Shown here: one piece after another, positions 13,223 through 19,562 of the stretch
Layout of the letters: each line of letters starts with the position of its first letter
Position numbering within the stretch: the first letter of the stretch is position 1
Source of the DNA: Thermohalobaculum sp035527255
Lineage (GTDB): Bacteria; Pseudomonadota; Alphaproteobacteria; Rhodobacterales; Rhodobacteraceae
Assembly: GCA_035527255.1 (NCBI GenBank)
Contig: DATLAW010000252.1
Coordinates: 1 to 19,562 of the forward strand
Length of the DNA: 19,562 nt
Direction of reading: 5' to 3'
Translations under genes and position numbers: made by a program
The notes under the pieces: generated by a model
Seen by the model: only the letters and a program-made list of their open reading frames with translations
Databases searched by the model: none
What the model was told of the DNA's origin: nothing

Positions 13223-14725
13223 ATGACAATGCCTAAACCGCTGACCGAAGTGACCCAGAACGGCTGGGACAGCATGTCCCTACCGATGATCCGGCCAACC
13301 GGATTCCGCGAGTACGATGTACGCTGGCGGTACCCGGAAGAAATCAATCTGCTGGGGATCCAGGCGCTGGGATTGGGGCTGGCAACGCAACTACACGAGG
13401 CCGGATTACCGCCGGTGGTGGTGGTTGGAAACGACTTTCGCTCGTATTCATTGGCGATCAAGCAGGCGCTGATGATCGGATTGATAGCTGGCGGCGCCGA
13501 CGTGCGTGACATCGGAATAGCACTCAGCCCGATGGCATATTTTGCTCAGTTTGATCTCGACGCACAGGCTGTGGCAATGGTCACCGCCAGCCATAACCCG
13601 AACGGTTGGACCGGGGTAAAGATGGGGATGCAACGCCCCTTGACCCACGGGCCAGAGGAGATGGGGCGGCTCAAGACCATTGTAATGGAGGGGATAGGCG
13701 AATTGCGTGCGGGTGGGACGTATGCCCGCATCGATGGCGTCCGCGAGCGCTACATAGACGATCTGGTAGGCGATTTTCGCATGTCTCGACCGTTGAAGGT
13801 CGTGTGTGCCACCGGGAATGGCACGTCGGGTGCTTTCGCACCAGAGGTTTTACGGCGAATTGGCATCGAGGTCGTGGCGCTGCATACTGAACTCGACCAC
13901 AGCTTTCCCAATTACAACCCGAATCCGGAGGCGCTCGAGATGCTCCACGATATGGGCCGGGCGGTGCGCGAATCCGGGGCCGATCTCGCCCTCGGCTTCG
14001 ATGGTGATGGTGACCGCTGCGGTGTGGTCGATGACGAAGGCGAGGAAATTTTCGCCGACAAGATGGGGGTGATTCTAGCGCGCGACTTGATCCGGCTCTA
14101 TCCCGGAGCGACCTTTGTCGCCGACGTGAAGTCGACCGGACTCTTCGCCTCCGACCCGGTGCTTATCGCTGGTGGCGCCAAGGCGGATTACTGGAAGACC
14201 GGACATAGTCACATGAAGCGCCGGGTGAAAGAATTGGGGGCGCTGGCCGGGTTTGAGAAGTCAGGCCACTATTTCATGGCCGAACCGATTGGGCGCGGTT
14301 ACGATTGCGGGCCAAGAGTGGCAGTCGAGATTTGCAAGCTTCTGGATCGTAACCCAGGCAGACGAATGTCCGATTTGCGCCGCGCCCTGCCCCAGACATT
14401 CACGACACCAACTATGTCGCCATGGTGCGCCGACGAGGAAAAATACGCCGTCGTCGAGCGTCTGACCGCGCGGCTGGTGGCGATGGGTGCTGCAGGCGAG
14501 TTTCTCGGACCGCTGAAAATTGAGGGCGTCGTCACGGTAAATGGCGCCCGGGTAATGCTTGAGGGTGGCGCCTGGGCCTTGGTGCGCGCGTCATCGAACA
14601 CGCCGAATCTGGTAGTGGTGTGTGAGAGTACGGTGTCGGACGCGGAACTGCGGGGCATCTTCGCCGGGCTCGATACGGTGATCCGGTCGGAGCCTTCGGT
14701 CGGCGAATACGATCAAACTTTCTGA
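13223..14725 (+). CDS. Phosphomannomutase/phosphoglucomutase
   Basis: A 500-residue enzyme of the alpha-D-phosphohexomutase family, interconverting hexose 1- and 6-phosphates of mannose and/or glucose. Visible are FREYDVRW near the start, the phosphoserine loop TASHNPNGWTG (Ser123), the Mg2+ loop GFDGDGDRCG (Asp260, 262, 264), and the sugar-binding EKSGHYF (345-351); the last differs from the GEMSGH usual in AlgC-type enzymes, so sugar specificity is open. Several ATGs cluster at 13199, 13214, 13223 and 13229; I chose 13223 because GGAG (13209-13212) is 10 bases upstream, while 13214 is too close. Slightly longer than the usual 450-470 residues. Probably co-transcribed with kdsA; its products feed GDP-mannose or, with GalU, UDP-glucose. 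Confidence 0.9.
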   Translation: MTMPKPLTEVTQNGWDSMSLPMIRPTGFREYDVRWRYPEEINLLGIQALGLGLATQLHEAGLPPVVVVGNDFRSYSLAIKQALMIGLIAGGADVRDIGIALSPMAYFAQFDLDAQAVAMVTASHNPNGWTGVKMGMQRPLTHGPEEMGRLKTIVMEGIGELRAGGTYARIDGVRERYIDDLVGDFRMSRPLKVVCATGNGTSGAFAPEVLRRIGIEVVALHTELDHSFPNYNPNPEALEMLHDMGRAVRESGADLALGFDGDGDRCGVVDDEGEEIFADKMGVILARDLIRLYPGATFVADVKSTGLFASDPVLIAGGAKADYWKTGHSHMKRRVKELGALAGFEKSGHYFMAEPIGRGYDCGPRVAVEICKLLDRNPGRRMSDLRRALPQTFTTPTMSPWCADEEKYAVVERLTARLVAMGAAGEFLGPLKIEGVVTVNGARVMLEGGAWALVRASSNTPNLVVVCESTVSDAELRGIFAGLDTVIRSEPSVGEYDQTF

Positions 14726-14743
14726 CGACAGCCGCTAACGCAC

Positions 14744-14869
14744 GAGCCACGATCTCCGATTCATGGCTCCTGCGCTAACTTGTTGACTGGTCGCATTTTC
14801 GCGACGCTAAGGCTGGTCGCCTTGAGCAGAAAAATGCTCTCAAGCGCCGGAGGCATTCGTTTGCGGCGC
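14744..14869. terminator. Cluster of small hairpins between convergent genes
   Basis: The 146-base gap between the convergent mutase and galU genes holds four dyads: GAGCCA/TGGCTC (14744-14749, 14764-14769), GTCGC/GCGAC (14790-14794, 14801-14805), GAGCA/TGCTC around GAAAAA (14824-14839), and GCGCCG/CGGCGC (14844-14849, 14864-14869). A bidirectional end of transcription is expected here, but none of the stems is followed by a clear T-run, so the call rests mainly on position. Confidence 0.35.
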
Positions 14870-14871
14870 GC

Positions 14872-15771
14872 CTACCAACCGACCGCCAGGTCCTCACGGG
14901 CCAACTGGCGGATGTAGCCGGCAAAGTCCTCGGAAACGTCCTCGCGGGCTAATGCAAAAGCCACGGTCGCACGCAAAAACCCAGCCTTCGACCCGCAATC
15001 ATATCGAACACCGCGAAACCGGTAGCCATGGACCGGCAGGCCAGCACGCACTTGATCCGCGATCGCGTCAGTCAATTGGATCTCGCCACCCGCGCCTTCC
15101 TTCATTTGGCCCAAACTCCGTATCACCTCGGGCGTGAGGATATACCGACCAATCACCGCGACGTTCGAGGCTGCGTCCGCCAGTGCGGGTTTCTCAACCA
15201 GCCCGGCGGCGCGGACCAGGTCGCCCTTATCCTCAGCCACCTTGAGGATGCCGTAATTCGATACTTGGTTGTCAGGCACATCCATTGCCGCCACCATGCA
15301 GCCGCCGCCGGCAGCCTCATAGCCCTCGATCATTTGCTGGAGGCAAGGCGTGTCACCGGCGATCACATCGTCCGCCAATAGAACTGCAAACGGTTCATCG
15401 CCAAGCAACCCACGGGCGCACCAAACGGCGTGGCCAAGTCCCAACGCTTCCTGCTGGCGAATATAGGCGATTGAGCCAGATGGCATGGTTGAGTTTCTGA
15501 CTTCGGCCAAAAGGTCGAATTTGCCCTTCTCTTCTAACTCGCGCTCCAGCGCCGGGGCGCTGTCAAAATAGTCTTCCAGCGCACCTTTCCCGCGGGCCGT
15601 AACAAAAATGAACTCGGTAATTCCGGCAGCGCGAGCCTCGTCAACCGCGTATTGGATGAGCGGCCGATCGACGAGCGGGAGCATTTCCTTCGGCATCGAT
15701 TTGGTCGCGGGTAGAAACCGGGTGCCGAGGCCGGCGACCGGAAACACCGCTTTCCGAACTTTTTTAATCAC
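14872..15771 (-). CDS. galU: UTP-glucose-1-phosphate uridylyltransferase
   Basis: A 299-residue nucleotidyltransferase making UDP-glucose from UTP and glucose 1-phosphate. The N-terminus has the family block PVAGLGTRFLPATKSMPKEM, followed by PLIQYAVDEA, QQEALGLGHAVWCA, LLADDVI, VSNYGI, GLVEKP, and GEIQLTDAI, in the standard order of GalU. The start is GTG at 15771, with a strong AGGAGG about 5 bases upstream. Length is normal. UDP-glucose feeds, through UDP-glucose dehydrogenase (not in this window), the UDP-glucuronate used by the epimerase at 9720. It is transcribed toward the phosphomannomutase gene and lies 170 bases after the KdsB-like gene on the same strand. Confidence 0.95.
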   Translation of the reverse strand: MIKKVRKAVFPVAGLGTRFLPATKSMPKEMLPLVDRPLIQYAVDEARAAGITEFIFVTARGKGALEDYFDSAPALERELEEKGKFDLLAEVRNSTMPSGSIAYIRQQEALGLGHAVWCARGLLGDEPFAVLLADDVIAGDTPCLQQMIEGYEAAGGGCMVAAMDVPDNQVSNYGILKVAEDKGDLVRAAGLVEKPALADAASNVAVIGRYILTPEVIRSLGQMKEGAGGEIQLTDAIADQVRAGLPVHGYRFRGVRYDCGSKAGFLRATVAFALAREDVSEDFAGYIRQLAREDLAVGW

Positions 15772-15780
15772 ATCACCCTC

Positions 15781-15927
15781 CTACTCTCGCTTGAGAGCAT
15801 CCAAGTTTTTCATCGTTGCATTGGCCATAGAATGCTCGACACGTGCAGCCAGTTCCGTCTCTTTTGCCGTTGCGGATACTTGGCCACCATTTACTGTGTT
15901 TGGAATAACATCGCTGTGCGGCGGCAA
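15781..15927 (-). CDS. Possible small ORF upstream of galU, unrecognised
   Basis: A minus-strand frame is open from just after the KdsB-like stop (in-frame TGA at 15948-15946) to TAG at 15783-15781, about 54 codons. The stop lies directly against the galU ribosome binding site. The end reads ETELAARVEHSMANATMKNLDALKRE (shown in pieces: ETELAARVEHS, then MANATMKNLDALKRE), which is helical, charged and protein-like. Possible starts are TTG at 15927 (48 residues) or ATG at 15828 (15 residues); neither has a clear ribosome binding site. It could be a small coupled gene, a leader peptide, the remnant of a lost gene, or chance. I do not recognise the sequence. Confidence 0.25.
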   Translation of the reverse strand: MPPHSDVIPNTVNGGQVSATAKETELAARVEHSMANATMKNLDALKRE

Positions 15928-15941
15928 AAAGGCAGATCCTA

Positions 15942-16742
15942 TTATTCAATTCCACGTTCAGCCAGTACGCGTTCGATTCTAGGCACATCCTCCGGGTTGT
16001 TCAATTCCCAGAAGTCGGTACCGCGAGACTCGACTTCGACACAGAAAACATTGTTGCCGTTTTCCATGAAACGAAGCTGCTCAAGGCCCTCCCACTGTTC
16101 CAGCGGGCCGGGCGGCATCGCGGTGTAGCGACTGAGGGCGTCGGGCCGGTATGCGTAGACGCCGACATGGTGGAAGGCCGGGCAAACCTCACCGTCGGCC
16201 AGCGGGCGGCCAGTATAGGGCAGGACTTCCTTCGAGAAATACATCGCGCGGCCATTTGCATCGAAGACCGCGGTGGTAGCGCCGACGCGCCCTGCCCGGC
16301 GGTCAGCCAGAAAGCTTTCCATTGCCTGCGCGTTGCAACGCAGCACAGGGGTTGCAACGTCGATCTCTGGGCGCGCCCGCATCGCCGCGACCAGCGCCTC
16401 GACAAACCACGGCGGGGTGAGCGGCGCGTCACCCTGAAAGTTGACGATGATCTCGGGCGCGGTGCCAAGCTTCGCCAGCGCCTCGGCGCAGCGCTCGGTG
16501 CCGTTGGCACAGTCGGGCGATGTCATTGCCACCTCGGCGCCAAAACTGAACGCCTCGGCCTCGATACGGGCATCATCCGTGGCAATGACGACCTGGTCGA
16601 TGCCCGAAACCTGGCGGGCCGCATCCCAGGTGCGTCGGATCAGGCTGCGCGCCTCGCCAGTCGCACCGCGCAACGGCGCCAGTGACTTGCCGAGGTAGCG
16701 GGTCGATCCGTAGCGCGATGGAATGAGAATGCAGACCGTCAC
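15942..16742 (-). CDS. kdsB: 3-deoxy-manno-octulosonate cytidylyltransferase-like (divergent KdsB)
   Basis: A 266-residue nucleotidyltransferase expected to activate Kdo (or a related ulosonic acid) as the CMP sugar. Motifs: ILIPSRYGSTR near residues 5-15, VVIATDD, NGTERCAEAL, VNFQGDAPLTPP (Asp105) and HHVGVYAYR. It departs from typical KdsB in three ways visible here: a longer loop LAPLRGATGEARSLIRRTW where KdsB has a short LAxIxGKPMI, Ala in place of Glu in the QGDEP motif, and a long RRAGRVGATTAVFD segment. Start GTG at 16742 overlaps the cysQ stop by GTGA and has GGGAG 6 bases upstream. Presence of kdsA nearby supports Kdo, but another substrate is possible. Confidence 0.8.
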   Translation of the reverse strand: MTVCILIPSRYGSTRYLGKSLAPLRGATGEARSLIRRTWDAARQVSGIDQVVIATDDARIEAEAFSFGAEVAMTSPDCANGTERCAEALAKLGTAPEIIVNFQGDAPLTPPWFVEALVAAMRARPEIDVATPVLRCNAQAMESFLADRRAGRVGATTAVFDANGRAMYFSKEVLPYTGRPLADGEVCPAFHHVGVYAYRPDALSRYTAMPPGPLEQWEGLEQLRFMENGNNVFCVEVESRGTDFWELNNPEDVPRIERVLAERGIE

Positions 16743-17593
16743 ACGGAACTCCCGGATTCCGTCGCCGCGGATTGCGGATCGACGGGCCAAAGCGCGACCC
16801 CCGGCGCCAGGGCGAGAAAGAACGGATTTTCAATACCGGGCTTGCCGTAGGACAACGGCCTATGGTCGTCAAAGCGCAACACCTGCCCCCCGGCGGCGCG
16901 CAGGACCGCGTGGCCGGCAGCCGTATCCCATTCCATGGTTCGCCCCAGGCGAGGGTAGAAATCGGCCTCACCGGCGGCAAGCAAACAGAATTTCAGCGAC
17001 GATCCCGCGCTCTTGAAATCAGCAACGCGGTAGCGGGCGATATAGTCATCCGTCGCCTGGTCGCGGTGCGACTTCGAGGCAACGACAATCAGCGCATCGT
17101 TATCCGGCTTCGAGACCCGGAGTTTACGCAGAGAGCCCGCGACCGGCTGGCCATCGGGACTGACGGCTTCCTCAATCGCACCGCCGCTCGCACAGTTGCG
17201 GAACATACGGCCGATGGCAGGGGCGTAGACGACGCCCATCACTGGCGCACCATCCTCGATCAGCGCGATGTTGACGGTGAATTCGCCCCGGCGCTGAATA
17301 AACTCCTTGGTGCCATCGAGCGGATCGACCAGGAAATACCGGCGGTGACCGGTCTCGCCATGGCTGGCCGCCTGTTCCTCGGTAACCACCGGAATCTCGG
17401 GAAACGCCGTCGCCAGCCCCTCGGAGATTAACCGATCGGCGGTAAGATCGGCCTCGGTCACCGGGCTGTTGTCGGCCTTGGCCTCAGTACCAAAATCGCT
17501 CTCGGACCTAGCATAAACCTCCATAATGTCGCGCCCGGCGGCAAGGGCAAGGTCGCGGATCACGGATTCGATCTCGGCGGAGCGGTCGGGCAT
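16739..17593 (-). CDS. cysQ: 3'(2'),5'-bisphosphate nucleotidase
   Basis: A 284-residue Mg2+-dependent phosphatase of the inositol monophosphatase superfamily. CysQ removes the 3'-phosphate from adenosine 3',5'-bisphosphate (PAP) formed during sulfate assimilation and sulfation. Metal-site residues are present: Glu72-Glu73 in VVTEEQ, Asp90 and Asp93 in DPLDGTKEF (90-98; the KEF form is typical of CysQ, where inositol phosphatases have NF), and Asp223 in EWDTAAGHAV. The N-terminal half has ADNSPVTEADL. It is co-transcribed with the cytidylyltransferase (4-base GTGA overlap) and divergent from hisD. Ribosome binding is modest (AAAGG about 9 bases before the ATG). The C-terminal ~15 residues are poorly conserved in kind. 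Confidence 0.92.
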   Translation of the reverse strand: MPDRSAEIESVIRDLALAAGRDIMEVYARSESDFGTEAKADNSPVTEADLTADRLISEGLATAFPEIPVVTEEQAASHGETGHRRYFLVDPLDGTKEFIQRRGEFTVNIALIEDGAPVMGVVYAPAIGRMFRNCASGGAIEEAVSPDGQPVAGSLRKLRVSKPDNDALIVVASKSHRDQATDDYIARYRVADFKSAGSSLKFCLLAAGEADFYPRLGRTMEWDTAAGHAVLRAAGGQVLRFDDHRPLSYGKPGIENPFFLALAPGVALWPVDPQSAATESGSSV

Positions 17594-17757
17594 CGGCAGA
17601 TAACCTTTGGTTGGGGCCTTCGAGGACGGATGCCGCGCCTAATACGGCGAACCCGCGCCGATTGAAAGAGAATGCATGCCGCGATTCAGTTGGCGTTCCG
17701 CCGCACGCATGGCTGATCCGTATGGCAAGCCCGGCCCCTCGCCCAATCGGGCACGGG

Positions 17758-17786
17758 TTGTCTGCTATCTGCGCCGCGCGTAAAGA
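17758..17786 (+). promoter_or_regulatory. Candidate promoter for hisD
   Basis: TTGTCT (17758-17763), a 17-base spacer, and TAAAGA (17781-17786) resemble sigma-70 -35 and -10 boxes. Transcription would begin near 17793, about 25 bases before the hisD ATG. The 224-base gap between cysQ and hisD must hold promoters for both directions; I see no equally good pair for cysQ. Start GGGAG for hisD lies just downstream. Confidence 0.3.
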
Positions 17787-17817
17787 GGGCCGGATTCTCT
17801 CCATTCGGGAGCCACCG

Positions 17818-19137
17818 ATGCCCGTCAGTCTGCGCCATGATCAGTCGGATTTCGAAGCTTGCTTCACAGCACTGCTCGATGCCAAGCGCGAGGCTGACGT
17901 TGATGTCGATGCTGCGGTCGCCGCGATCATCGCTGATGTACGGGGGCGCGGTGCTACAGCGGTGATCGAGTTGACGCGCCGCTTTGACCGGCTGGAGTTG
18001 ACCGAGGACACGCTGGCCTTCTCGCCGCCTGAAATCGAGGCCGCAATCGCCACTGTTCCCGAGGCCGAACGCGCGGCGCTGATGCTCGCGGCGGCGCGCA
18101 TCCGGGCCTATCACGAACGCCAATTGCCCGAGGATGCGGATTGGCAGGATTCGGCCGGCGTGCGCCTCGGCTGGCGCTGGACGCCGGTAGACGCGGCGGG
18201 CCTGTATGTGCCGGGCGGGCTGGCGAGCTATCCCTCGTCGGTGCTGATGAACGCTATTCCGGCCCAAGTAGCAGGCGTCCAACGGTTGGTGATCTGTGCG
18301 CCGACCCCCGGCGGCAAGGTCAACCCGCTGGTGTTGCTGGCAGCGAGGTTGGCGGGGGTCGAGACAGTCTATCGCATCGGTGGCGCCCAGGCGATCGCCG
18401 CCATGGCTTACGGCGCTGGGCCGATCCGCCCGGTGGATAAAATCACCGGCCCCGGCAACGCCTATGTCGCCGCGGCAAAGCGCCGGGTTTTTGGTCAAGT
18501 CGGGATCGACATGATTGCCGGGCCATCGGAAATTCTGGTGATCGCCGACAGAAACAACGACCCGGATTGGATCGCCACCGACCTGATGAGCCAGGCCGAG
18601 CACGACGAAAGCGCCCAGGCGATTCTGATCACTGATGATGCCGAATTTGGTGCCGAGGTGGCGCAGGCAGTCGCGCGACTTTTGCAGCGGCTTCAGCGTG
18701 CCGAAATCGCCGGCGCGAGTTGGCGCGCGTTCGGTGCGATCATTGTCGCCCGCGACTTGCAGCACGCCGCCGAACTGTCGAACCGGTTGGCGCCGGAGCA
18801 TCTGGAGATTTGCACTGCTGACCCGGAGGCGCTGACGCCGATGATCCGCCACGCCGGGGCAATCTTCCTCGGCGCCCATACCCCGGAGGCGATTGGCGAC
18901 TATGTCGGCGGGCCGAACCATGTGCTGCCGACGGCACGCTCGGCGCGGTTCTCGTCCGGCCTTTCAGTGTTGGACTTCATGAAGCGTACCACCATCACCA
19001 AGGTCTCGCCCGAGGCCATGGCGGCGATTGGTCCGGCGGCGGAGACGCTGGCGATCTCGGAAGGGCTGGAGGCGCATGGGCTGTCGGTACGCAGACGTCT
19101 GGATGCGCTATCGGTGCCGGGAATGACGCAACCATGA
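17818..19137 (+). CDS. hisD: Histidinol dehydrogenase
   Basis: A 439-residue zinc enzyme that oxidises histidinol to histidine in two NAD-dependent steps, the last of the pathway. Residues line up with those I recall for the E. coli enzyme: zinc ligands Gln259 and His262 in LMSQAEHDE, Asp361 in IGDYVGGPNH, His420 in LEAHGLS, and catalytic Glu327-His328 in RLAPEHLEI. NAD-site stretch GGAQAIAAMAYG and GPGNAYVAAAKR are also present. I chose the ATG at 17818 (GGGAG upstream, normal family length); an in-frame ATG at 17611 would add 69 residues of promoter-region sequence. It overlaps the next gene by ATGA, a pairing common in alphaproteobacteria. Confidence 0.96.
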   Translation: MPVSLRHDQSDFEACFTALLDAKREADVDVDAAVAAIIADVRGRGATAVIELTRRFDRLELTEDTLAFSPPEIEAAIATVPEAERAALMLAAARIRAYHERQLPEDADWQDSAGVRLGWRWTPVDAAGLYVPGGLASYPSSVLMNAIPAQVAGVQRLVICAPTPGGKVNPLVLLAARLAGVETVYRIGGAQAIAAMAYGAGPIRPVDKITGPGNAYVAAAKRRVFGQVGIDMIAGPSEILVIADRNNDPDWIATDLMSQAEHDESAQAILITDDAEFGAEVAQAVARLLQRLQRAEIAGASWRAFGAIIVARDLQHAAELSNRLAPEHLEICTADPEALTPMIRHAGAIFLGAHTPEAIGDYVGGPNHVLPTARSARFSSGLSVLDFMKRTTITKVSPEAMAAIGPAAETLAISEGLEAHGLSVRRRLDALSVPGMTQP

Positions 19138-19562
19138 CGGAGTTCGCCGAGACCGACCGGCTGGCTGCCGTCCACCTGAACGAAGGCCGGCAACGGGCAC
19201 GAACGCCGGATATTCAGCACGAGTTGGATGTCGCGATCTTCGATTTGGTCGAGGAGAACTGCTTCCGCATCACACCGCGCGACGGTCTGGATGTCCCCGC
19301 CGGACCATACGATCTGGGTATCGGCATGGCCGAGCGTATGCTGGTGATCGATGTAACCAACGCAGCGGGCGATCCAGCGGCGGCGCTTCACCTGTCGCTG
19401 TCGCCGCTGCGCGGTGTCATCAAGGACTACTTTGCCATCTGCGAGAGCTATTTCGATGCGGTCAAGCGCCTGCCACCATCACGAATCGAGGTCATCGACA
19501 TGGGCCGGCGCGGCATCCACAACGAGGGCGCCCGCATCCTGTCCGAGCGATTGGAGGGAGAT
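19134..19562 (+). CDS. UPF0262 family protein (3' end outside window)
   Basis: The first 143 codons of a soluble protein, still open at the window edge. Features typical of UPF0262 are visible: LDVAIFDLVEENCF and a region with GPYDLGIGMAERMLVIDVT, followed by LSLSPLRGVIKDYFAICESYFDAVKR and IDMGRRGIHNEGA. The family is restricted mainly to alphaproteobacteria, is about 150-165 residues long, and has no known function, so only some 15-20 residues should be missing. The ATG overlaps the hisD stop (ATGA), indicating one transcript. In related genomes this pair is often followed by a low-molecular-weight phosphatase and infA; that lies outside the window. Confidence 0.92.
   Translation, partial: MTEFAETDRLAAVHLNEGRQRARTPDIQHELDVAIFDLVEENCFRITPRDGLDVPAGPYDLGIGMAERMLVIDVTNAAGDPAAALHLSLSPLRGVIKDYFAICESYFDAVKRLPPSRIEVIDMGRRGIHNEGARILSERLEGD

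Noticed and set aside
17611..17817. Upstream in-frame ATG extending HisD by 69 residues
   Set aside because: The extra residues look like translated promoter region, and HisD from 17818 has normal length with zinc ligands at the usual positions.
17686..18921. 411-codon minus-strand frame opposite hisD
   Set aside because: It is a shadow of hisD codon bias with low-complexity Arg/Gln/His composition, and hisD itself shows all catalytic residues.

Overview
This window looks like a chromosomal stretch from a GC-rich alphaproteobacterium. The hisD–UPF0262 pair overlapping by ATGA, the CysQ–cytidylyltransferase pair overlapping by GTGA, and the style of the Mrp-like cluster all fit Rhodobacterales or Rhodospirillales-type genomes; I cannot name a genus from sequence alone. 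Coding is dense, no gene-free gap exceeds about 300 bases, and I see no insertion sequence, integrase, CRISPR array, rRNA or tRNA.

Layout. (1) 1-248: the edge of a truncated ORF resembling the C-terminal part of DUF3644-type proteins, followed by a GC-rich palindromic repeat that also forms the 3' end of the next gene. (2) 249-1858, minus strand: a lipoprotein-type alpha/beta hydrolase preceded by a uracil-DNA glycosylase family gene. (3) 2109-9654, plus strand: ten tightly coupled membrane-protein genes forming a Mrp/Mnh-type cation:proton antiporter. The order is E, F, G, a DUF4040/MbhE-like fusion, B, C, then three large antiporter-like (NuoL/M/N family) subunits with an 84-residue two-helix protein between the second and third. 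There is no full-length MrpA; its C-terminal part exists as a separate gene, an order that recalls the membrane half of archaeal Mbh complexes. (4) 9720-17593: envelope-precursor genes, namely a UDP-glucuronate 4-epimerase, a metal-dependent type KdsA, a phosphomannomutase/phosphoglucomutase, GalU, and a divergent KdsB-like cytidylyltransferase coupled to CysQ. A DMT-family exporter and a TerB-family protein sit inside this block on the minus strand. (5) 17818-19562, plus strand: hisD and the start of a UPF0262 gene that runs off the window.

How they work together. The antiporter module would exchange monovalent cations for protons and so serve pH and sodium homeostasis. The sugar genes supply UDP-glucose, UDP-galacturonate, mannose/glucose phosphates and activated Kdo (or a related ulosonate) for LPS core or capsule. 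HisD is the last step of histidine synthesis.

The most interesting item is the MrpA-less, three-pump antiporter module: its third large subunit has lost the usual lysine of TM7, and its small 84-residue companion has no assigned function. The order is one I recognise from other alphaproteobacterial genomes, so it is under-characterised rather than new. Smaller points are a short unrecognised reading frame ending at the galU ribosome binding site, and a gene whose C-terminus is written by an intergenic repeat.
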